From contig CM074181.1 of NCBI GenBank assembly GCA_037179385.1, positions 53,538,559-53,602,558 on the forward strand: DNA of 64,000 nt, read 5' to 3'. Of the stretch, positions 45,965-57,310 are shown one piece after another; positions within the stretch are counted from its first letter, which is position 1; the number at the start of each line of letters is the position of its first letter. Under the pieces are notes generated by a model that saw only the letters and a program-made list of their open reading frames with translations, had not been told where the DNA came from and did no database searches. The stretch comes from Holothuria scabra. Its lineage: Eukaryota; Echinodermata; Holothuroidea; Aspidochirotida; Holothuriidae. Position numbers and translations under genes: made by a program.

Positions 45965-46101
45965 GTTTCCAAATAGCAATTACAATGAATTGTGAGAGAG
46001 TTTTGGTGTGGGTCATTTTTTTCCACAATAAAATGTCATTGAAAATGACGACACACACCAAAACTTCATCCCACAATTCTTTGTAATTGCTATTTGGAAA
46101 C
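45965..46101. repeat. Long imperfect hairpin, 137 bp
   Basis: GTTTCCAAATAGCAATTACAA (45965 onward) through GTTTTGGTGTG pairs with its inverted copy ending GTAATTGCTATTTGGAAAC at 46101. The arms are about 50-55 bp with a few mismatches and the loop is AT-rich. It is most likely a small MITE. A structured RNA precursor is possible but not supported otherwise. Confidence 0.65.
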
Positions 46102-46116
46102 AGGTCTATGGTTCAG

Positions 46117-46340
46117 CATAGTACCAGAGTTGTAATGAGTCATGACTCAAGTCACCAATATTCAAAAGGGACTCGAGATGACTCGAAGTATTGTATCATG
46201 ATTTTCCTCAAAGAAATAGTGCAGTGACTTGACTCGCTGTCTCGACCCGAGTCACTGACTTGACTCGAGTCACATTAAAAGTAGCGAATGACTCGACTCC
46301 ATTGCAAAATTGGGGGACTCATTACAACTCTGTATAGTAC
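46117..46340. mobile_element. hAT-type MITE, 208 bp, CAGAGTTGTAATGAGTC termini
   Basis: The element spans 46125-46332. The 17-bp ends CAGAGTTGTAATGAGTC and GACTCATTACAACTCTG are exact reverse complements. The flanks CATAGTAC (46117-46124) and TATAGTAC (46333-46340) match in 7 of 8 positions. The interior repeats GACTCGAGTC-type palindromes. No coding capacity. Confidence 0.8.
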
Positions 46341-46439
46341 CAAGTAGGGTGCGCAGTGTAGGCAGGGGAGGGGGTGGGCAGGAACCATGAAAGCAGTTGG
46401 TGTAAGCAGTCTGACAGCGTCAGACAGAAAAACCGGTGC

Positions 46440-47220
46440 ACCCCTACTGGCCATCGTATGCTTCAAAATGTTTAAGCATGCTTCAAAAGCAAAAATTTCC
46501 CACATGGGAAGGGGACATGTGGGACACACTCCTCCCCCCCCCAAATAGCAAACAGTCAAACCTTGCATCCCCCTATTGCAACATACTGGATACTTTCGGC
46601 CCTTTCAATGGCTAACCACAAAAAAAAAAAATACTAGTACTCCCTTACACAACTTCCCACTGTCAGTCCTTGAAACTCCGGACCAGTAGCCAGACAAGGT
46701 TCTGGGGCCAAATTTTTCCAGGGGGGAAATATTTTCAGGAAGCTGCACCCCCTTGGTCCTCCTTCACTGTATGCTTCAAAAGCAAAAATTTCCCACATGG
46801 GAGGGGGTGTCTAGGACACACACCCTTCGCCAGAAAGCAAACAGCCAAACCCAGTCAAGGGGGGCTAAGGGCGGCGAAGCCCCCCGGAAATTTTTTCCTC
46901 CTAGAGAGTCTGAATTTTCCCATTGACTTAATACATTTGTACACATTTTGCCCCTTCTGGAGACTTTTTTGCCCCCGGAATAATTTTGGCCCCTGCAGAA
47001 CCTTGTCTGGCTATGTGCCTGGTCAAACCTTCCCCCCTCCGATGGGACATACTGGATACTTTCCCTTTCAATCATTAATGGTTAACCACAGAAAAAAAGC
47101 AGTACCCCCTTAGAACCACCCAGCAGTTCGGGGAATTCCAGGCCGGTAGCCAGTCAATATTATGGGGCCAAATTTTTTCAGGGGTGGGGGCTTCGTCCCC
47201 TTGGGTCTCTTTAAACTCAG
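46440..47220. repeat. Local duplication with an inserted small TIR-bounded segment
   Basis: Unit 1 (about 46440-46755) and unit 2 (about 46756-47220) share, in order, ATGCTTCAAAAGC AAAAATTTCCCACATGGGA, AGCAAACAG(T/C)CAAACC, CATACTGGATACTTTC and CCGG.(C/A)(C/G)(A/G)GTAGCCAG.CAA....GGGGCCAAA. Unit 2 has about 170 extra bases after GCAAACAGCCAAACC. The segment from about 46681 (AGTAGCCAGACAAGGTTCTG) to about 47023 also has inverted ends (CAGAACCTTGTCTGGCTA). Long open frames here on both strands are by-products. Confidence 0.5.
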
Positions 47221-47845
47221 GCCTGGAGAATTCACAGTATGGCCACCACATGCAATTTCTGTGTGGATCACTGAAGATACCTGGTATGACTCTAGGGAAA
47301 ACTCGGTTCAAAATGGCCCGTCGTTCCTTCCCAGTTCCAACAGAAGCTACGCCAAGGTTCATTCCAACATTGCAGTCTGCTCCCCTAATGAATTTTACTA
47401 TCTAACAATAAGATCACAAACTGCAGCTGACCATGAACAAGTGTTTTACCTCCTGCCTCAACTCACAGTGTGCTTCTCAACCCTACTTCATTATGCAGAA
47501 AGGGAGCAACTCTTGTCAAGAAACAGTTATGTTCTACATTCAATACGATGAACTTGCAGACTAATATGCCTGTCTCTCCTCCACCTTATCTCTTCCCACA
47601 GAAGATAGCTTGGAAATAAAAATAATAAGTTAATGTAATCTTTGAGTCCATTCAATACTCTGTTGGTTTTGAAAAACTTAAAATGGCGTTAATAACGTCT
47701 TGCAAAGAGTTTACACAAGGGAGGATATAAGGAAACTTGTTTGGGGGGGGGGGGGCGGACTCAACTTGCGACCAGGGGATGTCGTGCAAATATATTTGTT
47801 AAAGGGAAGGAGCGTGAGAGGTGGTGACTGAATGCACGAAAGACT
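47221..47845. other. Non-coding stretch, no gene seen
   Basis: G-run at 47742-47755; short open frames without motifs. Confidence 0.35.
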
Positions 47846-47975
47846 ATCGAAGCGGAGCGCCACCATAGGTTGGCGCGGAGCGTACATAAAATTTTGAAAA
47901 ATCACCACCTCTCAGATACCTGAAAATTGCATTTGCCAGGCTTATAAGTATAAATTAAGCAGTCGTTATTCTGAG
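47846..47975 (-). repeat. Dispersed repeat fragment, partner of 11590-11712
   Basis: Its reverse complement contains ATAACGACTGCTTAATTT, AAATGCAATTTTC, TCTGAG and TATGGTGGCGCTCCGCTTCG in the same order as the plus-strand copy near 11.6 kb. It lies about 100 bp before the satellite array, followed by AT-rich sequence with an A-run (48008-48020). Confidence 0.55.
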
Positions 47976-48077
47976 GTTTCCTTTGCAATAAAATCTTCAT
48001 TTTAATTAAAAAAAAAAAAAGGATCAAATTGCAAAATGATCAGAAAATTGCCAAATAAAAAGTACTGCCTCCTTTAA

Positions 48078-48328
48078 CCCTTTACCGTTGTTTGGGTCCT
48101 TTTGGACCCATGCGGAGAGCTCGGCTGTCACACATCTTTACCGTTTCACGCGAAGCTCGAAACTGCGAGTAGCGACCCGAAAATTCGGCCACAAGAGCGA
48201 GAGAGACAGTAGTTTAAGGTCACGGGGTCAATGGCCTACGGAAGCCGATGCGGGGCGGGCTACGTCCGCTTTTTCGCCCAATCCCGAGGCGCGCAAATAT
48301 GCCCCGATCGGAGCACAACGGTAAAGGG
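48078..48328. mobile_element. piggyBac-type MITE ancestor embedded in the first satellite unit
   Basis: The block runs from CCCTTTACCGTTGT to ACAACGGTAAAGGG and is flanked by TTAA on both sides (48074-48077 and 48329-48332). TTAA targets and CCC-starting inverted ends are the signature of the piggyBac superfamily. The inner GGGTCCTTTTGGACCC palindrome just after the end also fits my memory of some piggyBac termini. In all later units checked the left flank is TTCA instead of TTAA, so only the edge unit keeps both. No transposase is present. Confidence 0.6.
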
Positions 48329-49850
48329 TTAAGCTAAAAATATCTGCACCACTCGGCCAAAGGTTTACGTGCACACACGCAGAGACAGTGGCCTCAGCTT
48401 TGCAGTAAGCACGCCTCGCGGGCTAAGTTCAACCCTTTACCGTTGTTTGGGTCCTTTTGGACCCATGCGGAGAGCTCGGCTGTCACACATCTTTACCGTT
48501 TCACGCGGAGCTCGAAACTGCGAGTAGCGACCCGAAAATTCGGCCACAAGAGCGAGAGAGACAGTAGTTTAAGGTCACGGGGTCAATGGCCTACGGAAGC
48601 CGATGCGGGGCGGGCTACGTCCGCTTTTCCGCCCAATCCCGAGGCGCGCAAATATGCCCCGATCGGAGCACAACGGTAAAGGGTTAAGCTAAAAATATCT
48701 GCACCACTCGGCCAAAGGTTTACGTGCACACACGCAGAGACAGTGGCCTCAGCTTTGCAGTAAGCACGCCTCGCGGGCTTAGTTCAACCCTTTACCGTTG
48801 TTTGGGTCCTTTTGGACCCATGCGGAGAGCTCGGCTGTCACACATCTTTACCGTTTCACGCGGAGCTCGAAACTGCGAGTAGCAACCCGAAAATTCGGCC
48901 ACAAGAGCGAGAGAGACAGTAGTTTAAGGTCACGGGGTCAATGGCTTACGGAAGCCGATGCGGGGCGGGCTACGTCCGCTTTTCCGCCCAATCCCGAGGC
49001 GCGCAAATATGCCCCGATCGGAGCACAGCGGTAAAGGGTTAAGCTAAAAATATCTGCACCACTCGGCCAAAGGTTTACGTGCACACACGCAGAGACAGTG
49101 GCCTCAGCTTTGCAGTAAGCACGCCTCGCGGGCTTAGTTCAACCCTTTACCGTTGTTTGGGTCCTTTTGGACCCATGCGGAGAGCTCGGCTGTCACACAT
49201 CTTTACCGTTTCACGCGGAGCTCGAGACTGCGAGTAGCTACCCGAAAATTCGGCCACAAGAGCGAGAGAGTCAGTAGTTTAAGGTCACGGGGTCAATGGC
49301 CTACGGAAGCCGATGCGGGGCGGGCTACGTCCGCTTTTCCGCCCAATCTCGAGGGGCGCAAATATGCCCCGATCGGAGCACAGCGGTAAAGGGTTAAGCT
49401 AAAAATATCTGCACCACTCGGCCAAAGGTTTACGTGCACACACGCAGAGACAGTGGCCTCAGCTTTGCAGTAAGCACGCCTCGCGGGCTTAGTTCAACCC
49501 TTTACCGTTGTTTGGGTCCTTTTGGACCCATGCGGAGAGCTCGGCTGTCACACATCTTTACCGTTTAACGCGGAGCTCGAAACTGCGAGTAGCTACCCGA
49601 AAATTCGGCCACAAGAGCGAGAGAGACAGTAGTTTAAGGTCACGGGGTCAATGGCCTACGGAAGCAGATGCGGGGCGGGCTACGTCCGCTTTTCCGCCCA
49701 ATCCCGAGGCGCGCAAATATGCCCCGATCGGAGCACAACGGTAAAGGGTTAAGCTAAAAATGCCTGCACCACTCAGCCAAAGGTTTACGTGCCCCCACGC
49801 AGAGACAGTGGCCTCAGCTTTGCAGTAAGCACGCCTCGCGGGCTTAGTTC

Positions 49851-51625
49851 AACCCTTTACCGTTGTTTGGGTGCTTTTGGACCCATGCGGAGAGCTCGGC
49901 TGTCACACATCTTTACCGTTTCACGCGGAGCTCGAAACTGCGAGTAGCTACCCGAAAAATCGGCCACAAGAGCGAGAGAGACAGTAGTTTAAGGTCACGG
50001 GGTCAATGGCCTACGGAAGCCGATGCGGGGCGGGCTACGTCCGCTTTTCCGCCCAATCCCGAGGCGCGCAAATATGCCCCGATCGGAGCACAACGGTAAA
50101 GGGTTAAGCTAAAAATGCCTGCACCACTCGGCCAAAGGTTTACGTGCACACACGCAGAGACAGTGGCCTCAGTTTTGCAGTAAGCACGCCTCGCGGGCTT
50201 AGTTCAACCCTTTACCGTTGTTTGGGTCCTTTTGGACCCATGCGGAGAGCTCGGCTGTCACACATCTTTACCGTTTCACGCGGAGCTCGAAACTGCGAGT
50301 AGCTACCCGAAAATTCGGCCACAAGAGCGAGAGAGACAGTAGTTTAAGGTCACGGGGTCAATGGCCTACGGAAGCCGATGCGGGGCGGGCTACGTCCGCT
50401 TTTCCGCCCAATCCCGAGGCGCCCAAATATTCCCCGATCGGAGCACAACGGTAAAGGGTTAAGCTAAAAATGCCTGCACCACTCGGCCAAAGGTTTACGT
50501 GCACACACGCAGAGACAGTGGCCTCAGTTTTGCAGTAAGCACGCCTCGCGGGCTTAGTTCAACCCTTTACCGTTGTTTGGGTCCTTTTGGACCCATGCGG
50601 AGAGCTCGGCTGTCACACATCTTTACCGTTTCACACGGAGCTCGAAACTGCGAGTAGCTACCCGAAAATTCGGCCACAAGAGCGAGAGAGACAGTAGTTT
50701 AAGGTCACGGGGTCAATGGCCTACGGAAGCCGATGCGGGGCGGGCTACGTCCGCTTTTCCGCCCAATCCCGAGGCGCCCAAATATTCCCCGATCGGAGCA
50801 CAACGGTAAAGGGTTAAGCTAAAAATGCCTGCACCACTCGGCCAAAGGTTTACGTGCACACACGCAGAGACAGTGGCCTCAGCTTTGCAGTAAGCACGCC
50901 TCGCCGGCTTAGTTCAACCCTTTACCGTTGTTTGGGTCCTTTTGGACCCATGCGGAGAGCTCGGCTGTCACACATCTTTACCGTTTCACGCGAAGCTCGA
51001 AACTGCGAGTAGCTACCCGAAAATTCGGCCACAAGAGCGAGAGAGACAGTAGTTTAAGGTCACGGGGTCAATTGCCTACGGAAGCCGAAGCGGGGCGGGC
51101 TACGTCCGCTTTTCCGCCCAATCCCGAGGCGCGCAAATATGCCCCGATCGGAGCACAACGGTAAAGGGTTAAGCTAAAAATATCTGCACCACTCGGCCAA
51201 AGGTTTACGTGCACACACGCAGAGACAGTGGCCTCAGCTTTGCAGTAAGCACGCCTCGCGGGCTTAGTTCAACCCTTTACCGTTGTTTGGGTCCTTTTGG
51301 ACCCATGCGGAGAGCTCGGCTGTCACACATCTTTACCGTTTCACGCGGACCTCGAGACTGCGAGTAGCTACCCGAAAAATCGGCCACAAGGGCGAGAGAG
51401 TCAGTAGTTTAATTTCACGGGGTCAATGGCCTACGGAAGCCGATGCGGGACGGGCTACGTCCGCTTTTCCGCCCAATCCCGAGGCGCGCAAATATGCCCC
51501 GATCGGAGCACAGCGGTAAAGGGTTAAGCTAAAAATACCTGCACCACTCGGCCAAAGGTTTACGTGCACACACGCAGAGACAGTGGCCTCAGCTTTGCAG
51601 TAAGCACGCCTCGCGGGCTTAGTTC
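49851..51625 (+). repeat. Five-unit subfamily block of the satellite, repeated at 51982 and 58021
   Basis: Units starting 49851, 50206, 50561, 50916 and 51271 share ordered private variants with those starting 51982-53402 (offset 2131 bp, six units) and 58021-59441. Examples: GCGCCCAAATATTCC in two adjacent units, TCACACGG in the second of these, AATTGCC in the next, and GCGGACCTCGAG with TTTAATTTCACGG in the last. Confidence 0.8.
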
Positions 51626-54600
51626 AACCCTTTACCGTTGTTTGGGTGCTTTTGGACCCATGCGGAGAGCTCGGCTGTCACACATCTTTACCGTTTCACG
51701 CGGAGCTCGAAACTGCGAGTAGCTACCCGGAAAAATCGGCCACAAGAGCGAGAGAGACAGTAGTTTAAGGTCACGGGGTCAATGGCCTACGGAAGCCGAT
51801 GCGGGGCGGGCTACGTCCGCTTTTCCGCCCAATCCCGAGGCGCGCAAATATGCCCCGATCGGAGCACAACGGTAAAGGGTTAAGCTAAAAATGCCTGCAC
51901 CACTCGGCCAAAGGTTTACGTGCACACACGCAGAGACAGTGGCCTCAGTTTTGCAGTAAGCACGCCTCGCGGGCTTAGTTCAACCCTTTACCGTTGTTTG
52001 GGTCCTTTTGGACCCATGCGGAGAGCTCGGCTGTCACACATCTTTACCGTTTCACGCGGAGCTCGAAACTGCGAGTAGCTACCCGAAAAATCGGCCACAA
52101 GAGCGAGAGAGACAGTAGTTTAAGGTCACGGGGTCAATGGCCTACGGAAGCCGATGCGGGACGGGCTACGTCCGCTTTTCCGCCCAATCCCGAGGCGCGC
52201 AAATATGCCCCGATCGGAGCACAACGGTAAAGGGTTAAGCTAAAAATGCCTGCACCACTCGGCCAAAGGTTTACGTGCACACACGCAGAGACAGTGGCCT
52301 CAGTTTTGCAGTAAGCACGCCTCGCGGGCTTAGTTCAACCCTTTACCGTTGTTTGGGTCCTTTTGGACCCATGCGGAGAGCTCGGCTGTCACACATCTTT
52401 ACCGTTTCACGCGGAGCTCGAAACTGCGAGTAGCTACCCGAAAATTCGGCCACAAGAGCGAGAGAGACAGTAGTTTAAGGTCACGGGGTCAATGGCCTAC
52501 GGAAGCCGATGCGGGGCGGGCTACGTCCGCTTTTCCGCCCAATCCCGAGGCGCCCAAATATTCCCCGATCGGAGCACAACGGTAAAGGGTTAAGCTAAAA
52601 ATGCCTGCACCACTCGGCCAAAGGTTTACGTGCACACACGCAGAGACAGTGGCCTCAGTTTTGCAGTAAGCACGCCTCGCGGGCTTAGTTCAACCCTTTA
52701 CCGTTGTTTGGGTCCTTTTGGACCCATGCGGAGAGCTCGGCTGTCACACATCTTTACCGTTTCACACGGAGCTCGAAACTGCGAGTAGCTACCCGAAAAT
52801 TCGGCCACAAGAGCGAGAGAGACAGTAGTTTAAGGTCACGGGGTCAATGGCCTACGGAAGCCGATGCGGGGCGGGCTACGTCCGCTTTTCCGCCCAATCC
52901 CGAGGCGCCCAAATATTCCCCGATCGGAGCACAACGGTAAAGGGTTAAGCTAAAAATGCCTGCACCACTCGGCCAAAGGTTTACGTGCACACACGCAGAG
53001 ACAGTGGCCTCAGCTTTGCAGTAAGCACGCCTCGCGGGCTTAGTTCAACCCTTTACCGTTGTTTGGGTCCTTTTGGACCCATGCGGAGAGCTCGGCTGTC
53101 ACACATCTTTACCGTTTCACGCGAAGCTCGAAACTGCGAGTAGCTACCCGAAAATTCGGCCACAAGAGCGAGAGAGACAGTAGTTTAAGGTCACGGGGTC
53201 AATTGCCTACGGAAGCCGATGCGGGGCGGGCTACGTCCGCTTTTCCGCCCAATCCCGAGGCGCGCAAATATGCCCCGATCGGAGCACAACGGTAAAGGGT
53301 TAAGCTAAAAATATCTGCACCACTCGGCCAAAGGTTTACGTGCACACACGCAGAGACAGTGGCCTCAGCTTTGCAGTAAGCACGCCTCGCGGGCTTAGTT
53401 CAACCCTTTACCGTTGTTTGGGTCCTTTTGGACCCATGCGGAGAGCTCGGCTGTCACACATCTTTACCGTTTCACGCGGACCTCGAGACTGCGAGTAGCT
53501 ACCCGAAAAATCGGCCACAAGGGCGAGAGAGTCAGTAGTTTAATTTCACGGGGTCAATGGCCTACGGAAGCCGATGCGGGACGGGCTACGTCCGCTTTTC
53601 CGCCCAATCCCGAGGCGCGCAAATATGCCCCGATCGGAGCACAGCGGTAAAGGGTTAAGCTAAAAATACCTGCACCACTCGGCCAAAGGTTTACGTGCAC
53701 ACACGCAGAGACAGTGGCCTCAGCTTTGCAGTAAGCACGCCTCGCGGGCTTAGTTCAACCCTTTACCGTTGTTTGGGTCCTTTTGGACCCATGCGGAGAG
53801 CTCGGCTGTCACACATCTTTACCGTTTCACGCGGAGCTCGAGACTGCGAGTAGCTACCCGAAAATTCGGCCACAAGGGCGAGAGAAGCAGTAGTTTAAGG
53901 TCACGGGGTCAATGGCCTACGGAAGCCGATGCGGGGCGGGCTACGTCCGCTTTTCCGCCCAATCCCGAGGCGCGCTAATATGCCCCGATCGGAGCACAGC
54001 GGTAAAGGGTTAAGCTAAAAATATCTGCACCACTCGGCCAAAGGTTTACGTGCACACACGCAGAGACAGTGGCCTCAGCTTTGCAGTAAGCACGCCTCGC
54101 GGGCTTAGTTCAACCCTTTACCGTTGTTTGGGTCCTTTTGGACCCATGCGGAGAGCTCGGCTGTCACACATCTTTACCGTTTCACGCGGAGCTCGAGACT
54201 GCGAGTAGCTACCCGAAAATTCGGCCACAAGGGCGAGAGAGACAGTAGTTTAAGGTCACGGGGTCAATGGCCTACGGAAGCCGATGCGGGGCGGGCTACG
54301 TCCGCTTTTCCGCCCAATCCCGAGGCGCGCAAATATGCCCCGATCGGAGCACAACGGTAAAGGGTTAAGCTAAAAATACCTGCACCACTCGGGCAAAGGT
54401 TTACGTGCACACACGCAGAGACAGTGGCCTCAGCTTTGCAGTAAGCACGCCTCGCGGGCTTAGTTCAACCCTTTACCGTTGTTTGGGTCCTTTTGGACCC
54501 ATGCGGAGAGCTCGGCTGTCACACATCTTTACCGTTTCACGCGGAGCTCGAGACTGCGAGTAGCTAACCGAAAAATCGGCCAGAAGGGCGAGAGAGGCAG

Positions 54601-57310
54601 TAGTTTAAGGTCACGGGGTCAATGGCCTACGGAAGCCGATGCGGGGCGGGCTACGTCCGCTTTTCCGCCCAATCCCGAGGCGCGCAAATATGCCCCGATC
54701 GGAGCACAACGGTAAAGGGTTAAGCTAAAAATACCTGCACCACTCGGCCAAAGGTTTACGTGCACACACGCAGAGACAGTGGCCTCAGCTTTGCAGTAAG
54801 CACGCCTCGCGGGCTTAGTTCAACCCTTTACCGTTGTTTGGGTCCTTTTGGACCCATGCGGAGAGCTCGGCTGTCACACATCTTTACCGTTTCACGCGGA
54901 GCTCGAGACTGCGAGTAGCTAACCGAAAAATCGGCCAGAAGGGCGAGAGAGGCAGTAGTTTAAGGTCACGGGGTCAATGGCCTACGGAAGCCGATGCGGG
55001 GCGGGCTACGTCCGCTTTTCCGCCCAATCCCGAGGCGCGCAAATATGCCCCGATCGGAGCACAACGGTAAAGGGTTAAGCTAAAAATACCTGCACCACTC
55101 GGCCAAAGGTTTACGTGCACACACGCAGAGACAGTGGCCTCAGCTTTGCAGTAAGCACGCCTCGCGGGCTTAGTTCAACCCTTTACCGTTGTTTGGGCCT
55201 TTTTGGACCCATGCGGAGAGCTCGGCTGTCACACATCTTTACCGTTTCACGCGGAGCTCGAGACTGCGAGTAGCTACCCGAAAATTCGGCCACAAGGGCG
55301 AGAGAGGCAGTAGTTTAAGGTCACGGGGTCAATGGCCTACGGAAGCCGATGCGGGGCGGGCTACGTCCGCTTTTCCGCCCAATCCCGAGGCGCGCAAATA
55401 TGCCCCGATCGGAGCACAACGGTAAAGGGTTAAGCTAAAAATACCTGCACCACTCGGCCAAAGGTTAACGTGCACACACGCAGAGACAGTGGCCTCAGCT
55501 TTGCAGTAAGCACGCCTCGCGGGCTTAGTTCAACCCTTTACCGTTGTTTGGGTCCTTTTGGACCCATGCGGAGAGCTCGGCTGTCACACATCTTTACCGT
55601 TTCACGCGGAGCTCGAGACTGCGAGTAGCTACCCGAAAATTCGGCCACAAGGGCGAGAGAGGCAGTAGTTTAAGGTCACGGGGTCAATGGCCTACGGAAG
55701 CCGATGCGGGGCGGGCTACGTCCGCTTTTCCGCCCAATCCCGAGGCGCGCAAATATGCCCCGATCGGAGCACAACGGTTAAGGGTTAAGCTAAAAATACC
55801 TGCACCACTCGGGCAAAGGTTTACGTGCACACACGCAGAGACAGTGGCCTCAGCTTTGCAGTAAGCACGCCTCGCGGGCTTAGTTCAACCCTTTACCGTT
55901 GTTTGGGTCCTTTTGGACCCATGCGGAGAGCTCGGCTGTCACACATCTTTACCGTTTCACGCGGAGCTCGAGACTGCGAGTAGCTACCCCGAAAATTCGG
56001 CCACAAGGGCGAGAGAGGCAGTAGTTTAAGGTCACGGGGTCAATGGCCTACGGAAGCCGATGCGGGGCGGGGTACGTCCGCTTTTCCGCACAATCCCGAG
56101 GCGCGCAAATATGCCCCGATCGGAGCACAACGGTAAAGGGTTAAGCTAAAAATACCTGCACCACTCGGCCAAAGGTTTACGTGCACACACGCAGAGACAG
56201 TGGCCTCAGCTTTGCAGTAAGCACGCCTCGCGGGCTTAGTTCAACCCTTTACCGTTGTTTGGGTCCTTTTGGACCCATGCGGAGAGCTCGGCTGTCACAC
56301 ATCTTTACCGTTTCACGCGGAGCTCGAGACTGCGAGTAGCTACCCCGAAAATTCGGCCACAAGGGCGAGAGAGGCAGTAGTTTAAGGTCACGGGGTCAAT
56401 GGCTTACGGAAGCCGATGCGGGGCGGGCTACGTCCGCTTTTCCGCCCAATACCGAGGCGCGCAAATATGCCCCGATCGGAGCACAACGGTAAAGGGTTAA
56501 GCTTAAAATACCTGCACCACTCGGCCAAAGGTTTACGTGCACACACGCAGAGACAGTGGCCTCAGCTTTGCAGTAAGCACGCCTCGCGGGCTTAGTTCAA
56601 CCCTTTACCGTTGTTTGGGTCCTTTTGAACCCATGCGGAGAGCTCGGCTGTCACACATCTTTACCGTTTCACGCGGAGCTCGAGACTGCGAGTAGCTACC
56701 CCGAAAATTCGGCCACAAGGGCGAGAGAGGCAGTAGTTTAAGGTCACGGGGTCAATGGCCTACGGAAGCCGATGCGGGGCGGGCTACGTCCGCTTTACGG
56801 CCCAATCCCGAGGCGCGCAAATATGCCCCGATCGGAGCACAACGGTAAAGGGTTAAGCTAAAAATACCTGCACCACTCGGCCAAAGGTTTACGTGCACAC
56901 ACGCAGAGACAGTGGCCTCAGCTTTGTAGTAAGCACGCCTCGCGGGCTTAGTTCAGCCCTTTACCGTTGTTTGGGTCCTTTTGGACCCATGCGGAGAGCT
57001 CGGCTGTCACACATCTTTACCGTTTCACGCGGAGCTCGAGACTGCGAGTAGCTACCCCGAAAATTCGGCCACAAGGGCGAGAGAGGCAGTAGTTTAAGGT
57101 CACGGGGTCAATGGCCTACGGAAGCCGATGCGGGGCGGGCTACGTCCGCTTTTCCGCCCAATCCCGAGGCGCGCAAATATGCCCCGATCGGAGCACAACG
57201 GTAAAGGGTTAAGCTAAAAATATCTGCACCACTCGGCCAAAGGTTTACGTGCACACACGCAGAGACAGTGGCCTCAGCTTTGCAGTAAGCACGCCTCGCG
57301 GGCTTAGTTC
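51271..57310 (+). repeat. 17-unit higher-order block of the satellite, copy 1
   Basis: Units 10 to 26 of the array. The order of private variants recurs in copy 2 at an offset of about 6039 bp: AACCGAAAAATCGGCCAGAAG in unit 19; AAAGGTTAACGTG in the linker of unit 21; CGGTTAAGGG in unit 22; CAATACCGAGG in unit 24; TTTTGAACCC in unit 25. Unit 26 looks chimeric. Confidence 0.8.

Noticed and set aside
46670..47113. 147-codon plus-strand open frame as a gene
   Set aside because: It spans the duplicated, TIR-bounded segment; composition follows the repeat and the opposite strand is equally open.
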